From: Saccharum officinarum
Taxonomy: Eukaryota; Streptophyta; Magnoliopsida; Poales; Poaceae
DNA: 64,000 nt
NCBI GenBank assembly: GCA_020631735.1
Contig: CM036231.1
Location: forward strand, 4,181,831 to 4,245,830
Reading direction: 5' to 3'
The position numbers and the translations under genes were made by a program. The notes below the pieces were generated by a model. That model was not told the DNA's origin, did no database searches, and saw only the letters and a list, made by a program, of their open reading frames with translations. Below are positions 10,810 to 21,445 of the stretch, one piece after another. Position 1 is the first letter of the stretch. The number at the start of each line of letters is the position of its first letter.

Positions 10810-11925
10810 TGCCTATCACTCACTCCCTTAATGCTAAGATTGAGCCAATTCCTGAGCTAGACCCAGTGAAAGAGATTAAGGTTGCATCTCTTGATGACTT
10901 GATTGAATCCAACCTTAAAGATGATGCCCAGTTCTTTATCGATGAGAAAGAAGACAAAGGCCTCGTAGAACCCGAACCTCTCGATGAATTGCTAGAACCG
11001 CCTAAGCCCTCCATTGAGCTTAAACCCTTGCCTTCTGGTCTTAGATATGTTTTTCTCAATAATGATCAGGATTCTCCTGTGATCATAAGTGATAAACTCT
11101 CTTAGGAAGAATCTTTGCACTTGTTAACAGTTCTAGAAAGGCATCATTTTGCTTTTGGCTATTCACTCCAAGACCTTAAGGGAATCAACTCTGCTCTTTG
11201 CACTCATCTCATTCCTACAGATCCAGATTCTATACCTTCTAGAGAGCCCTAGCGTAGGCTTAATAATATGATGAGAGAGGTTGTTAAGAAAAAGGTCTTA
11301 AAACTCTTGCACGCCGGGATCATCTATCCTATGTCGCATAGTGAGTGGGTAAGCCCTATTCAAGTTGTGCCCATCACTCACTCCCTTAATGCTAAGATTG
11401 AGCCAATTCCTGAGCTAGACCCAGTGGAAGAGATTAAGGTTACATCTCTTGATGACTTGATTGAATCTAACCTTAAAGATGATGCCCAGTTCTTTATCGA
11501 TGAGGAAGAAGACGAAGGCCTCGTAGAACCCGAACCTCTCGATGAATTGCTAGAACCGTCTAAGCCCTCCATTGAGCTTAAACCCCTGCCTTCTGGTCTT
11601 AGATGTGCTTTTCTCAGTAATGATCAGGATTCTCCTGTGATCATAAGTGATAAACTCTCTTAGGAAGAATCTTTGCGCTTGCTAACAGTTCTAGAAAGGC
11701 ATCGTTCTGCTTTTGGCTATTCACTCCAAGACCTTAAGGGAATCAACCCTGCTCTTTGCACTCATCACATTCCTACAGATCCAGATTCTATACCTTCTAG
11801 GGAGCCCTAGTGTAGGCTTAATAATACGATGAGAGAGGTTGTTAAGAAAGAGGTCTTAAAACTCTTGCACGCTGGGATCATCTATCCTATGCTGCATAGT
11901 GAGTGGGTAAGCCCTGTTCAAGTTG
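10810..11925 (+). repeat. Direct tandem duplication, 2 x 558 bp, within pol (copy 2)
   Basis: Units start at 10810 and 11368, and the normal frame resumes at 11926. This is the same boundary and period as in copy 1, so the duplication predates the split of the two copies. Each unit ends with the AGIIYPM-SEWVSP segment that precedes RT. Confidence 0.85.
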
Positions 11926-12745
11926 TGCCTAAAAAGGGAGGCATGACTGTTGTTAAAAAATGAAGAGAATGAATTAATCCCCCAAAGAACCGTTACTGGT
12001 TGGTGGATGTACATTGATTACTGAAAACTTAACAAGGCAACAAAGAAAGATAACTTTCTGTTATCTTTCATTGATGAAATGTTGGAGCGACTGGCGAACC
12101 ACTCTTTCTTTTGTTTTCTTGATGGGTATTCAGGTTATCACCAGATTCTGATACATCCAGATGACCAAAGCAAAACCACTTTTACATGTCCATGTAGAAC
12201 ATATACTTATCGTAGAATGTCTTTTGGATTATATAATGTTCTAGCTTCTTTTCAAAGATACATGATGTCTATATTTTCTGATATGATTAAAGAAATCATG
12301 GAAGTTTTTATGGATGACTTTTCTATTTATGGAAAAAAATTTGATGTGTCTTGAAAATTTAGACAAGATTTTGCAAAGATGTGAAGAAAAACACTTAGTC
12401 CTTAATTGGGAAAATGTCATTTCATAGTTAGAGCCATAGTGCTTGGACATTTAATGTCTAAAAGAGGGATTGAGGTAGATAGAGCTAAAATTGAAGTAAT
12501 TGAACAACTACCTCCACCTGTAAATATCAGAGGGATCCGAAGCTTTCTTGGTCACTGTGGTTTTATCGCCGGTTCATAAAAAGATTTTTCACACATTGCT
12601 AGACCACTGACAAATCTTTTGGCTAGGGTTGTTCCCTTTGAATTTGATGATGCAAGCTTAAGATCTTTTAATATTCTTAAAGAAGCACTCATCTCTACAC
12701 CAATCATTCAACCCCCTATTGATCGTTACCTTTTAAAATCATGTG
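11926..12745 (+). pseudogene. reverse transcriptase, gypsy copy 2
   Basis: The RT core reads in 12079-12354: LANHSFFCFLDGYSGYHQ, TTFTCPCRTYTYRRMSFG, ASFQRYMMSIFSDM and the catalytic FMDDFSIYG. Stops at about 11961 and 12020 precede it, and a TGA at 12352 closes it. The RT-connection block after 12440 is out of frame, with an extra one-base loss in the GHCGF position compared with copy 1. The enzyme would make element cDNA. It is inactive as it stands. Confidence 0.8.
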
Positions 12746-13556
12746 TGATGCTAGTGATTATGCTGTGGGGGTAGTTTTGGGACAAACAAAAGATAAAAAG
12801 CATCATGCAATTGCTTATGCTAGCAAAACTCTGACAGGACCACAACTTAATTATGCAACAACTGAAAAAGAACTCATGGCTGTTGTTTTTGCTATTGATA
12901 AGTTTAGATCTTACTTAGTAGGAGCTAAGGTGATTGTTTACACTGATCATGCTGCTTTGAAATACCTGCTCACTAAGAAGGATGCTAAACCAAGATTGAT
13001 AAGATGGATTTTGCTACTCCAAGAATTTGATTTAGAAATAAAAGATAAAAAGGGAGTAGAGAATTCTGTGTCGATCACTTGTCTAGAATGCAGTTTAAAA
13101 ATTCACAGGAACTGCCCATCAATGATTCACTGAGGGACATGCTCTTCAAGATCACCAGATCAGACCCCTGGTACGTGAATATTATTAATTTTATGGTTGC
13201 AGGTTATGTACCATCAGGGGAGAACAAAAGGAAGGTTGTCTACGAGAGTCGCCTCCACATATGGGATCCACCGTACCTCTTCAGAGTCTACTCTGACGAC
13301 TTGCTCAGGAGATGTGTACCGATAGAAGAAGGCCTCAAGATCATTGAACGATGCCACTCATCACCATATGGAGGACATTATGGGGCATTCTGCACTCATG
13401 CAAAGATTTGGCAGAGTGGATTCTTTTGGCCAACCATGTATGAAGACACGAAGAATTTCGTTAGGAGATGTGGAGCATGTCAGAGGCATGAGAATATCAA
13501 TTCTAGAGATGCCATGCCACTTACCAACAACCTTCAGATTGAGCTCTTCGATGTCT
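12741..13556 (+). pseudogene. RNase H and integrase zinc finger, gypsy copy 2
   Basis: 12741-13060 gives the RNase H blocks [31 protein letters not shown] and [12 protein letters not shown] one-base deletion near 13070, absent in copy 1, throws the frame out. The correct frame resumes at 13079 ([15 protein letters not shown]) and continues through the HHCC integrase finger ([14 protein letters not shown]) to a TGA at 13556-13558. The order matches copy 1. It would remove the RNA strand and bind DNA ends. Confidence 0.82.
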
Positions 13557-13558
13557 GA

Positions 13559-14442
13559 GGAATTGACTATATGGGACCATTCCCAAAGTCAAAGAACTAT
13601 GAGTACATCTTGGTGGCTGTTGATTTTGTCTCCAAGTGGGTTGAAGCCAAGCCATGCAGAGCTGCTGATGCAAGGAACTCCAAGAAGATATTTGAAGAAA
13701 TAATATTTTCAAGATTTGGAGTTCTGAGGATGGTGATTAGCGATGGAGAAACTCACTTCACTGATAAGGGTTTCCACAGATACTTAATGAAGCATGGGAT
13801 CCACCACAATGTTGTTACTCCAGACCACCCTCAGACAAGTGGCCAGACATAGACATCTAATAAGAAAATTAAGAATATTCTACAGAAGACGATCGATGAA
13901 ATGGAAACTGCATGGAAGGATCGATTACTCGATGCACTATGGGCATGCAGAACAGCCTATAAGACACCATTAGGCATGTCACCATATAGTTGGTCTATGG
14001 GAAGACCTATCATCTACCTGTGGAGCTAGAATTCAAAGCTCACTAGGCTATCAGGTGACGGAACATGGACTTTGAAGCTGCAGGAGTAAAGAGAAAGATG
14101 CAACTCTCTGAGTTAGATGAATGGCGTGAACGAGCATATCACAACTCCAATATACACAAGGAGAGGACCAAAAGATGGCATTACAAGAGGATAAAGGAGT
14201 TTGCACCTAGAGATAAGGTATTACTTTTTAATTCTAGGGTTAAATTATTCAGGCACGGAAAACTTTGAAGCAAGTGGGAAGGACCATTTACAGTGGTAAA
14301 CACTTCATCGCATGGAGCGGTAACTCTTTAAATCGATGAAGGTACGTTATTCAAGGTAAATGGCCACCATCTCAAAATATTTTTAGAACCTAAACAACCA
14401 CCTGAGGTTGTTGATGAGGTGGATTTTCATATTTTACCTTAA
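13559..14442 (+). pseudogene. integrase core and C-terminus, gypsy copy 2
   Basis: GIDYMGPFP, VAVDFVSKWVEA and VISDGETHF are open in 13571-13852, which ends at a TAG exactly where the catalytic glutamate is expected. A further ORF at 14065-14268 carries the C-terminal [12 protein letters not shown] and RHGKL segments, and pol ends at TAA 14440-14442. A one-base difference near 14000-14020 separates it from copy 1. The breaks shared with copy 1 (TGA before GIDY, TAG after SGQ) show that both descend from one already defective sequence. Confidence 0.8.
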
Positions 14443-14740
14443 TTACACCACCACCATCAATCGTTACGAGATATATTGCAAAAATATGATTTTCGGAGAT
14501 AGAAACAAGTTAGAAACCCACGCGAGGAAAGTTACTCCGAGGGGATGACCTGTGGGGCCGGCCGGCCCTACCCCTATCCCGGGTGGCCCTCTGTCAGTGC
14601 TTCTCATCCTTCATCGGTTCTCTTACCCTTTCTACACTCTTCCATGATAAGATCACGTATATTTCAGATCTATTCGCATATTCCCTCGTACGAAGCCTCT
14701 AGGGATAGGATTTTGACTCCTGCTGCAAGATGAACCCCCC

Positions 14741-14750
14741 TATATAAACA
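14741..14750 (+). promoter_or_regulatory. TATA-like box upstream of post-pol ORF, copy 2
   Basis: tatataaaca lies 77 bp before ATG 14827, with a ggccggccggccctac block about 190 bp upstream and a gtcagtgcttctcatcctt segment, an arrangement like that in the LTR promoter. Possible internal promoter; unproven. Confidence 0.4.
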
Positions 14751-14826
14751 GGCCCCTGCCTATCTCCTTTCTCATTCCATCTAAGCCTTTTCTCTCCCAT
14801 AGCAATGTTTTCCTCCTCTAGATTCA

Positions 14827-15495
14827 ATGGCCGAAAAAGAGATCATCCCTTTCGGAGTCGACCTCAACAAACTTCCTCCTAGGGAAGACTCTCTAGCCAT
14901 AGTTCCAGTAGAAGAGCCTTTACCTCTCGTTGTCATTTCTCCGAAGCAAGTAGCCACAGTACCGCGAAGAAGGAGCTAAGAGCAAACGTACTATGCTCAA
15001 GTTCATCAGCCAACGCTTCCTCCACCTCAAGATCGTCTACTCCTGAAGGAAGCACTGAAGGGACCGAAGATCACCGTACCAAAGGATGTCAAGCTCCTAC
15101 CTCAAAGATCCAATGGGAAGCTAGTTGATGTCAAGACTAACAAGCTTGGAGAAGTCACCTGTGTAAAGTACATAACTGCCACACCCTAAGTGTCTCTTGA
15201 TGGAATACGAGCTACACCAGGTCAAGTCAAGTTTATTCTGTCAAGGGAGACACCTAAAAGGCCTGCTCCACCATTGGAACAAGAATAGAAGCGTCCAAGA
15301 ACAACCATCATGATGCTTGAGACAAGGATTGACCATATTTCCCAGACCGTCACATCTCTCCAATAGCAGAACACTCTCCTCATTAGGTCTATAGACGCTC
15401 TGAATAAGAAAATAGAATTAGAAACCAAAGAGCGAAAGAAATTAGAGATGTAGATCAAAATTGTCTCCAACTGTGTTGGGAAGAAAAGAGAGAGT
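14827..15495 (+). pseudogene. post-pol ORF of Athila-like element, copy 2 (interrupted)
   Basis: It starts MAEKEIIPFGVDLNKLP and runs through about 215 codons with in-frame stops at the same places as copy 1 (after RRRS, LEQE, TSLQ and KKLEM). The middle has VPKDVKLLPQRSN and the end is lysine/glutamate-rich with a short coiled-coil look. No signal peptide or membrane span is seen, so this is not supported as an envelope-like protein despite its position. A possible TATA box and a pyrimidine-rich catag precede the ATG. I do not recognise the product. Confidence 0.5.
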
Positions 15496-17179
15496 TGAGA
15501 GTTAGCGATTGATAATAAGGCATAAGTTTTAGTTAGGTTAAAGTTTTTAGGTTCATCATTTGCTATGTTAGGTTCGTCGCTAGCTCAGTTGTTAGATTGA
15601 TTAAAGTTAGGTTGGATTTTATGATTTGTAATAAAGTGCCTTATTTAATCAGTAATGGAGATTTATTATCATGATTACCTGTTCTCTATCTCTATTTTTG
15701 GATATGTGTTTGTTTTCACATGTTATGCGGATAGTTTATACAGGAAAACAAGTGTCGAGGAAACACATCACGACTACGGAACGAAATTTGATCAGAAAAT
15801 TCATGAATTATGGAAGGTAACTAACCAAGGACCATGTACGATGAAGTGGGCCCTGAGCAGCCACCATGGTGGGCCACCTGGCCTCCTCCTTGGGTCGCCC
15901 GACCTCGCTCTGTGCCTCCTCGCCTTGCGCTTTGTCCATGGTCAGGTTTGAGCCCAATACACTCTATTTTTATATGTTTCGCTTTCCGTTTTAAACCGAA
16001 TTGAAAATCACATGATAAAACAACTTAAAACATGAGGAAAGATTATTTTAATCATGACTTAAGGATGGACTCACATAATACTTTTTATGCAAGTCCTGCT
16101 ACTGTTAGAAACTTATTAGGGACCCCATATCACTTAAGTTGTTGTGGAATGAGATATAGTAGAATAAGAGAACTTGACTCTTGATGTCTAGCCATTGGAG
16201 AATTTTATTTCAAAAAGAAAAATGAATAGCTATACTTCTCCTTTGTGGTAAGCAATGACCCACCAAAGCCGTATATAGGATAGATAAACCTTCTACATAT
16301 ACTACTTGTACTTGTATTGAGTTTGGTCAAATCTTGTGACCCTTGTTGAGAAACTTATCATGCTCTCAAGATCAAGATCACGTACACTCCACATATATCT
16401 ACTACTCCTACACTGGAAGTATGCAACAACATGTTTTTCTATCCACCCAAAATATTCTACTCCTACACTGGCAGAAGACACAAAAAGATGTTTGTTAGGA
16501 ATAAATGCACCAAGTTCTTGTAAATGTCTTTCTTGAAAGTTTTCCAACTGCAAAAAGAGGTATATGGCTATGCAAAAAGAAAAGTATTAAAAAAATGGAC
16601 AAGTGTCCGAGATATCTAAAATAATGGGTACTCAGATGCCCACCATGAAAAAGAAAGAAAAAAGAAGAAATGAAAAAGATAGCCCATGCTTTCTAGCAGC
16701 AGTATTTTCTAAGTTTCAAACAAGAGAGGCATGATCTGAGAGTATAACACCTTTCTCCTTGGATCCTTGTGTTGACTTTACAATATATGCAATGCGAGTA
16801 TGTTTTCACTTCTATTCCTACCTGAGATCCACATAAGCTTTTAAGAGTAGGTAAAAGAAGGCAAGATCATCTATGCCTTGGTGAGGATCCAAAAATACCA
16901 TATACATAAGTGATTTGAGAGTACTACAAAAGGAGAAGGTAAGCTATGTTTGTTTTCAAAATCTTAAATGTTTCTCCAATTAACTTGACTGAACGAAGAT
17001 GGTGATCTGGTTCAAGCTGTTCTATTCTTCAACCGCCTAAAGTTTTATGGTAGACACTTTAAATCCTACAGAGCATGCATGACTGGGAATGGTTTTATGT
17101 TGATGTCTCGTCCCAAGGTTATATCTTGAGTAATCCATCCTTTTATCGAGGATGAGTAAAAGCTTAAGTGTGGGGAGCT
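15496..17179 (+). other. 3' noncoding region and polypurine tract of gypsy copy 2
   Basis: About 1.68 kb without a supported gene, ending in the purine-rich aagtgtggggagct (about 17166-17179) directly before the 3' LTR. This is the usual plus-strand priming tract of Athila-type elements. Only short, poorly conserved ORFs occur here. Confidence 0.65.
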
Positions 17180-18424
17180 TGTTGACGGTAGTTAACATAC
17201 ATCAAGAACTGCCAACCTACCTTGCATAAATGGTAAAAATAGATCAATATCATATAATAGGTATTAGTAACAATTTTCATGAGTTTTGATGAATCTGTGT
17301 TTTCAGCAGGATTTAATCAGAAAACTGAAAAGAAGGATCAAAACGTAAAAAAGAATCAAACTTAACCATAACGAAAACTATTCTAGAAGACTCCAGAGGA
17401 CTCCACAAGGTAACCCCCTGAGACAGAGCCAGCGAGGCCGCCAGGTAGGACCGGCCAACCCCACCCAAGTGCCGCCCGGCCCCTGGTGGTGGGCCCCGCT
17501 TGTCAGCTTCTGGAATGTTCCTCCATCGTCTCCCTAAACTGCATCGACGCCGCTCCTTAAGTAGGTTTGATCCAAGAGCTCGTGTTACACCCCTAGGGCT
17601 ATATATACAGGCCTGCTCCCCCTGGAAAGAAGCCAAGTCTAGATCCTGAGAGCTAAAAGGCCAGGAACCCTAATTCATATTTCCACCAGGATCTAGGGCT
17701 AGCAATCAAGAGAAAATCAGTGCTCCATAGGACCTAGTCTTATATTAGAGATAGAGAGAGAGAGAGTGAGAGAGTAGAGTTTTGGAGGAGTTCTGACCTA
17801 TCGGTGCTCTCTCTACGGCTGTACTCTGGCGGAATCAAGTTCTACTAGAGCTTGCTTCGAAGATTTCTCTAGTAATCGACTTCTGATTCAAGTAAGCATC
17901 TTGTTCATATTGTTCTTTGAGTTTACGACTCTCTTTTGAGTGCTTTGATCTTGGTGACTCTAGATTAAAGTAGTATTCATAGTGTAAGCATGGTGCTTTG
18001 ACTAGGGTTACTTGTAAATACACCCTTATTTTCTGGATCAGTGGTAGCTCATGAAGGTGACTTTTATAGTTTCGTTGAATCCTCTGTAGTCCACCTCCCG
18101 TTAATAGGACTAGCAGGAATTTGATCGCTTTTAGGGAAGAAACTCTGAATTTGTTCCTTATTAGACATCTCCCACGATTGAACAAAAGAAGGCAAAGCTT
18201 ACCAAGATTGGAACTAGACTATCTTAGTAGTCTCCTTTATATTCCTATTTTCTGACCTTGATTGTGAAGTTGGGTTAAGACTAAGACTTAGTCATTCTCA
18301 CTAATTGTTCCTTTGGGTTCGATATTAAAACTGGGTTATTCTCGGTGAAGTGCTACAACGGTATAGTATTTGTGTGCTTGCGGATATTTATATTCTCTCT
18401 GTGTGTATTTAATTTATACCAACA
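17180..18424 (+). repeat. 3' LTR of gypsy copy 2
   Basis: 1245 bp, starting tgttgacggtag and ending ataccaaca, with TATA-like ctatatatac at 17599-17608. It is followed by the target duplication gttgt (18425-18429). A gagagagagagag run near 17752 differs from the 5' LTR. Confidence 0.93.
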
Positions 18425-18429
18425 GTTGT

Positions 18430-20180
18430 GCTTGATGCTCATAACACTTAGGATCAAATTGATCAACACAACGCAAATAGCAAGGCTCGCAGTGTTCTCT
18501 TTTCGAGTCTTTTGCTTTTTGAGTTTGAGAGAGTCTCCAATTGTATGACTGCTCGAGAGATCTGGGTGAGGCTTCAGAGCTATCACGAGGAAACCACATA
18601 GGTCAAAACTAGACTCTTTGAGACATACAAGCGAGAGTATGAGAACTTCTCTTAGTTGGATGGGGAGTCTATCGATGCCATGTTCTCTCGCTTTTAGACG
18701 ATTGTGAACAAGATATTGGGCAAACAAGTCGTAGCTACCTTATGATGATCATGAGAGGGCACTTAAGTTATTATATGCCCTAGATTGGAAGATTTGGGAT
18801 GTGAAGGTGTTCGCTATCATTGAGTCCACGAACTACGACACCCTCACTGTGGATGAGCTTTTTAGCAAGCTCAAGTCCACTGAGATTGATTACCAGACCT
18901 AAGCCAAGATCAAGAACCCCTCTACACCGACTATGGCTTTGGTCTCAGGTAATAGCTCAAGTTCTTTAGCTAACCCTTCACAGATGTCTTTTGCCTTGTC
19001 TTCTTTGGTGTCTATCGTAGAGGAGCAGTTGGAGGCCCTTAGGGACGACAAGCTACCACTGGTCATCAGTCGGTTCTCGCGATTTCACAACAAATGCTTG
19101 AATCGTCAGCACGGTGGTGGTCCAAAGGAAGGATGCTATGCCTGTGGAGACCCAACCACTTCGTTGCCACTGCCCCAAGAAGAACAAGCATTCCTCAGAC
19201 AAGTACGACTATAGAAAACGCAAGGACAAGCGCAAGTACACCTTCGGCAAGCACAAGTCAAAGGAAGGATTCGACAAGGAGGCACTCAAGAAGATGTACC
19301 TCAAGAAGGCCAAGGCCTAGGAGTGTGCCTTCCTTGCCTCCCTTAGCGACCTCGACAATGACACCGACGACTGCTCTTCTTCCCCCTCGAGCGACGATGA
19401 GTCCGAGAGGAAGCACGAGGACAAGCTGACTGGGCTCTGCTTCGTCGCCGGTTCCACCCATGGAGGATTTTGCACCATGGCGGTCGATGCTTAGGTGAAG
19501 GCTAGCAAGGACGTGGTTCCCGTCGACGACGACACTACTGAGGTAACACCTTCCGTCGACTATCTTGTTGTTGAGCTTGAAACCAAGAATGACACCTTGT
19601 TTAGCCAAGACAAGCTACTGAAGTGTGCTGCCCATGAGAGGAAAGAGTTTAAGGACAAGCTAGAAATTACGCTGAAGAAGCTTGAAGAAGCTAAGAAGCA
19701 CACTGTAGTAGTGTCTGACGAGGTTGAATGTGATGAGTGTGTTGTTCACATATCTAACCTTACCGATTTGCAATCCAAGTATGTTGCTTTGCTTGATGAG
19801 AATAATGAGTTGAAGTCTAGGTCTGGTTTGTTGGGTGCGTACATGTCCTGCTTGGGCTTACAATCTGAGCTGGCAGAGAAGGTTGCTAGGATCCCTTTGC
19901 TTGAGAAGGCCAGTTTAGATAGCACTGCTATTAGGTGTGCACGTTGTGAGGTTTTGGAGCTAGAACTTGAGTCTTGCAGGCATGATAAGATAAGAACTGA
20001 CGAAGATAACACAAACCTTTGGTCCATCTTGAGCTGGGTGTCCTACAGTGAGCCGCAGTTGGGCATGATGATGAGCCAGGTCAGGCAGCGAGCTTGTGCA
20101 TTGGGTGTAGGCTTTGCTTTAGGTGGGAAGGATGAAAATCACTATGACAAGGTTAGAGAGTACAGTGGCTTGAAACAAAG
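18430..20180 (+). pseudogene. gag, middle part, host copia element
   Basis: The frame resumes after the gypsy insertion with LDAHNT and includes MTAREIWVRLQSYHEE and RLFETYKREYENFS, typical copia gag. A CCHC knuckle follows near 19125 (CYACGDP), but a frame change inside it separates the second half (CPKKNKHSSDKYDYRKRK). A 228-codon open part (19495-20180) encodes a glutamate/lysine-rich coiled-coil segment with DEVECDECVVHISNL and ELESCRHDK. The gene is cut at 20180 by the second gypsy element and continues at 27259. It would build the particle core and bind RNA. Stops near 18455, 18600 and 19320 disable it. Confidence 0.75.
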
Positions 20181-21384
20181 TGTCGGTACCAACAGTACGG
20201 GGGTACCCGCACCTATCGCCAAAAAACTAACACGACCGAAACCGCAATAAAAGATAGCCCGCCTCGACCGCGTACCCAGTCAGTCTCGTATGAGGCCCAC
20301 TCAACGGGGCGCCTCGACCGCGCCCCGGCTCCGACTCGTACGAGGCCCGCTCGACGGGGCGCCTCGACCGCGCCCCGGCTTCGACTCGTACGAGGCCCGC
20401 TCGACGGGGCACCTCGACCGCGCCCCGGCTTCGACTCGTACGAGGCCCGCTCGACGGGGCGCCTCGACCGCGCCCCATCCCGTGCCGCAAGGTACTTCGA
20501 CAGCGCTCCGACCCGCGCGAGGCTCGACCGCCCGCTGGGGAGAACTCCGACTCGCGTGAGTCCGGACCGAGCACCTCGACACCTTTTCTTTGCCTACCCC
20601 AGGACAAAAGCCATAACATTCAATGCGGTTACCTACTACCACCTACCGGCATGGCTGCGGCCAGGATCGACGTGGGAACAATACCCGTGTCAGATCTCAC
20701 TGTTTTACCACCCATCCCGTGATGGGAGGTGAAACCCATCACTATACCCACCTTACCGCGCACTGTTCACCATCAATCACCCTCGAGGGAGGATAAGACA
20801 AGGCCCGTTCTCCGCGATATCGGGGATTCGGCCTTATCCATCCGGCCTCGACCCGGCCTCGACCCAGCCCTGACGCTTGACTTAGTTCAAAGGACGGTAT
20901 GGCATGGCGCTCTGGGTCATTTCGCCATCTTGTCTCCCACAACGTCAGGGTGTCCAGGGATGGCCGGCCATTCCCAAGGCACGTCGCTACAGTCAACTCA
21001 ACAGGAATCGACAAAACATCACCTCAAGGCTCCCCGTCGTCTTGGCCTCCCCTCACCCTATAAAAGGGCAGGCCAGGGTTCAACGGAGGAGGGGGACGAA
21101 GACGGAATGAAAAACACAAAACAGAAGATCGACATCTCAAGCAACCGCCTTTTTCCTCTTTTCTCTTTGAGACTTGGGCTCGACACCCTCTCTCGCATGC
21201 TTGTAACCCCTACACGAGCACGTCGGTGCAAGGAAATACAAACATCTCCCCCCGCTGGACGTAGGGCCTTCTTTTGCCCGAACCAGGATAAACCCCCGTG
21301 TGTTCTCCTTGCATCACCATCCAGGAAAGAGACACGCAGCATTTACTCGTTGGTTTAGGACCCCCTCGGGTCCGAACACCGACA
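20181..21384 (+). repeat. 5' LTR of Tat-like element
   Basis: 1204 bp, ends tgtcgg...ccgaca. TATA box tataaaag at 21059-21066. It contains four 50-bp tandem units near 20280-20480; the 3' LTR has three. Confidence 0.95.
20280..20486 (+). repeat. 50-bp minisatellite in 5' LTR, 4 units
   Basis: Units carry ctcgtacgaggcccgctcga and cgcctcgaccgcgcccc. The tacga core is palindromic. Small point differences mark the units. The same array at 26207-26346 in the 3' LTR has three units. Confidence 0.9.
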
Positions 21385-21386
21385 GT

Positions 21387-21404
21387 TGGCGCGCCAGGTA
21401 GGGG
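21387..21404 (+). promoter_or_regulatory. Primer binding site of Tat-like element
   Basis: tggcgcgccaggtagggg begins 3 bp after the LTR end. The location and the tgg start mark the minus-strand primer site. I cannot assign the tRNA with confidence. Confidence 0.75.
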
Positions 21405-21445
21405 ATCGCTGCGTGAAAACGTCACTTTCTCGCCTTTCTTCCTGG

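Larger units (their letters stand above)
8128..18424 (+). mobile_element. Complete Athila-like Ty3/gypsy element, copy 2
   Basis: A 10.3-kb element with LTRs at 8128-9374 and 17180-18424, both starting tgttga and ending accaaca, and a 5-bp target duplication gttgt on each side. It has a tRNA-Asp-type primer site, gag, protease, RT, RNase H and integrase remnants in gypsy order, a post-pol ORF and a purine-rich tract before the 3' LTR. The two LTRs differ by roughly 8-10 percent by eye, so the insertion is old. It lies inside copia gag. All coding parts are interrupted. Lineage call: Athila, from the primer site, the integrase-side sequence and the long post-pol region. Confidence 0.9.
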
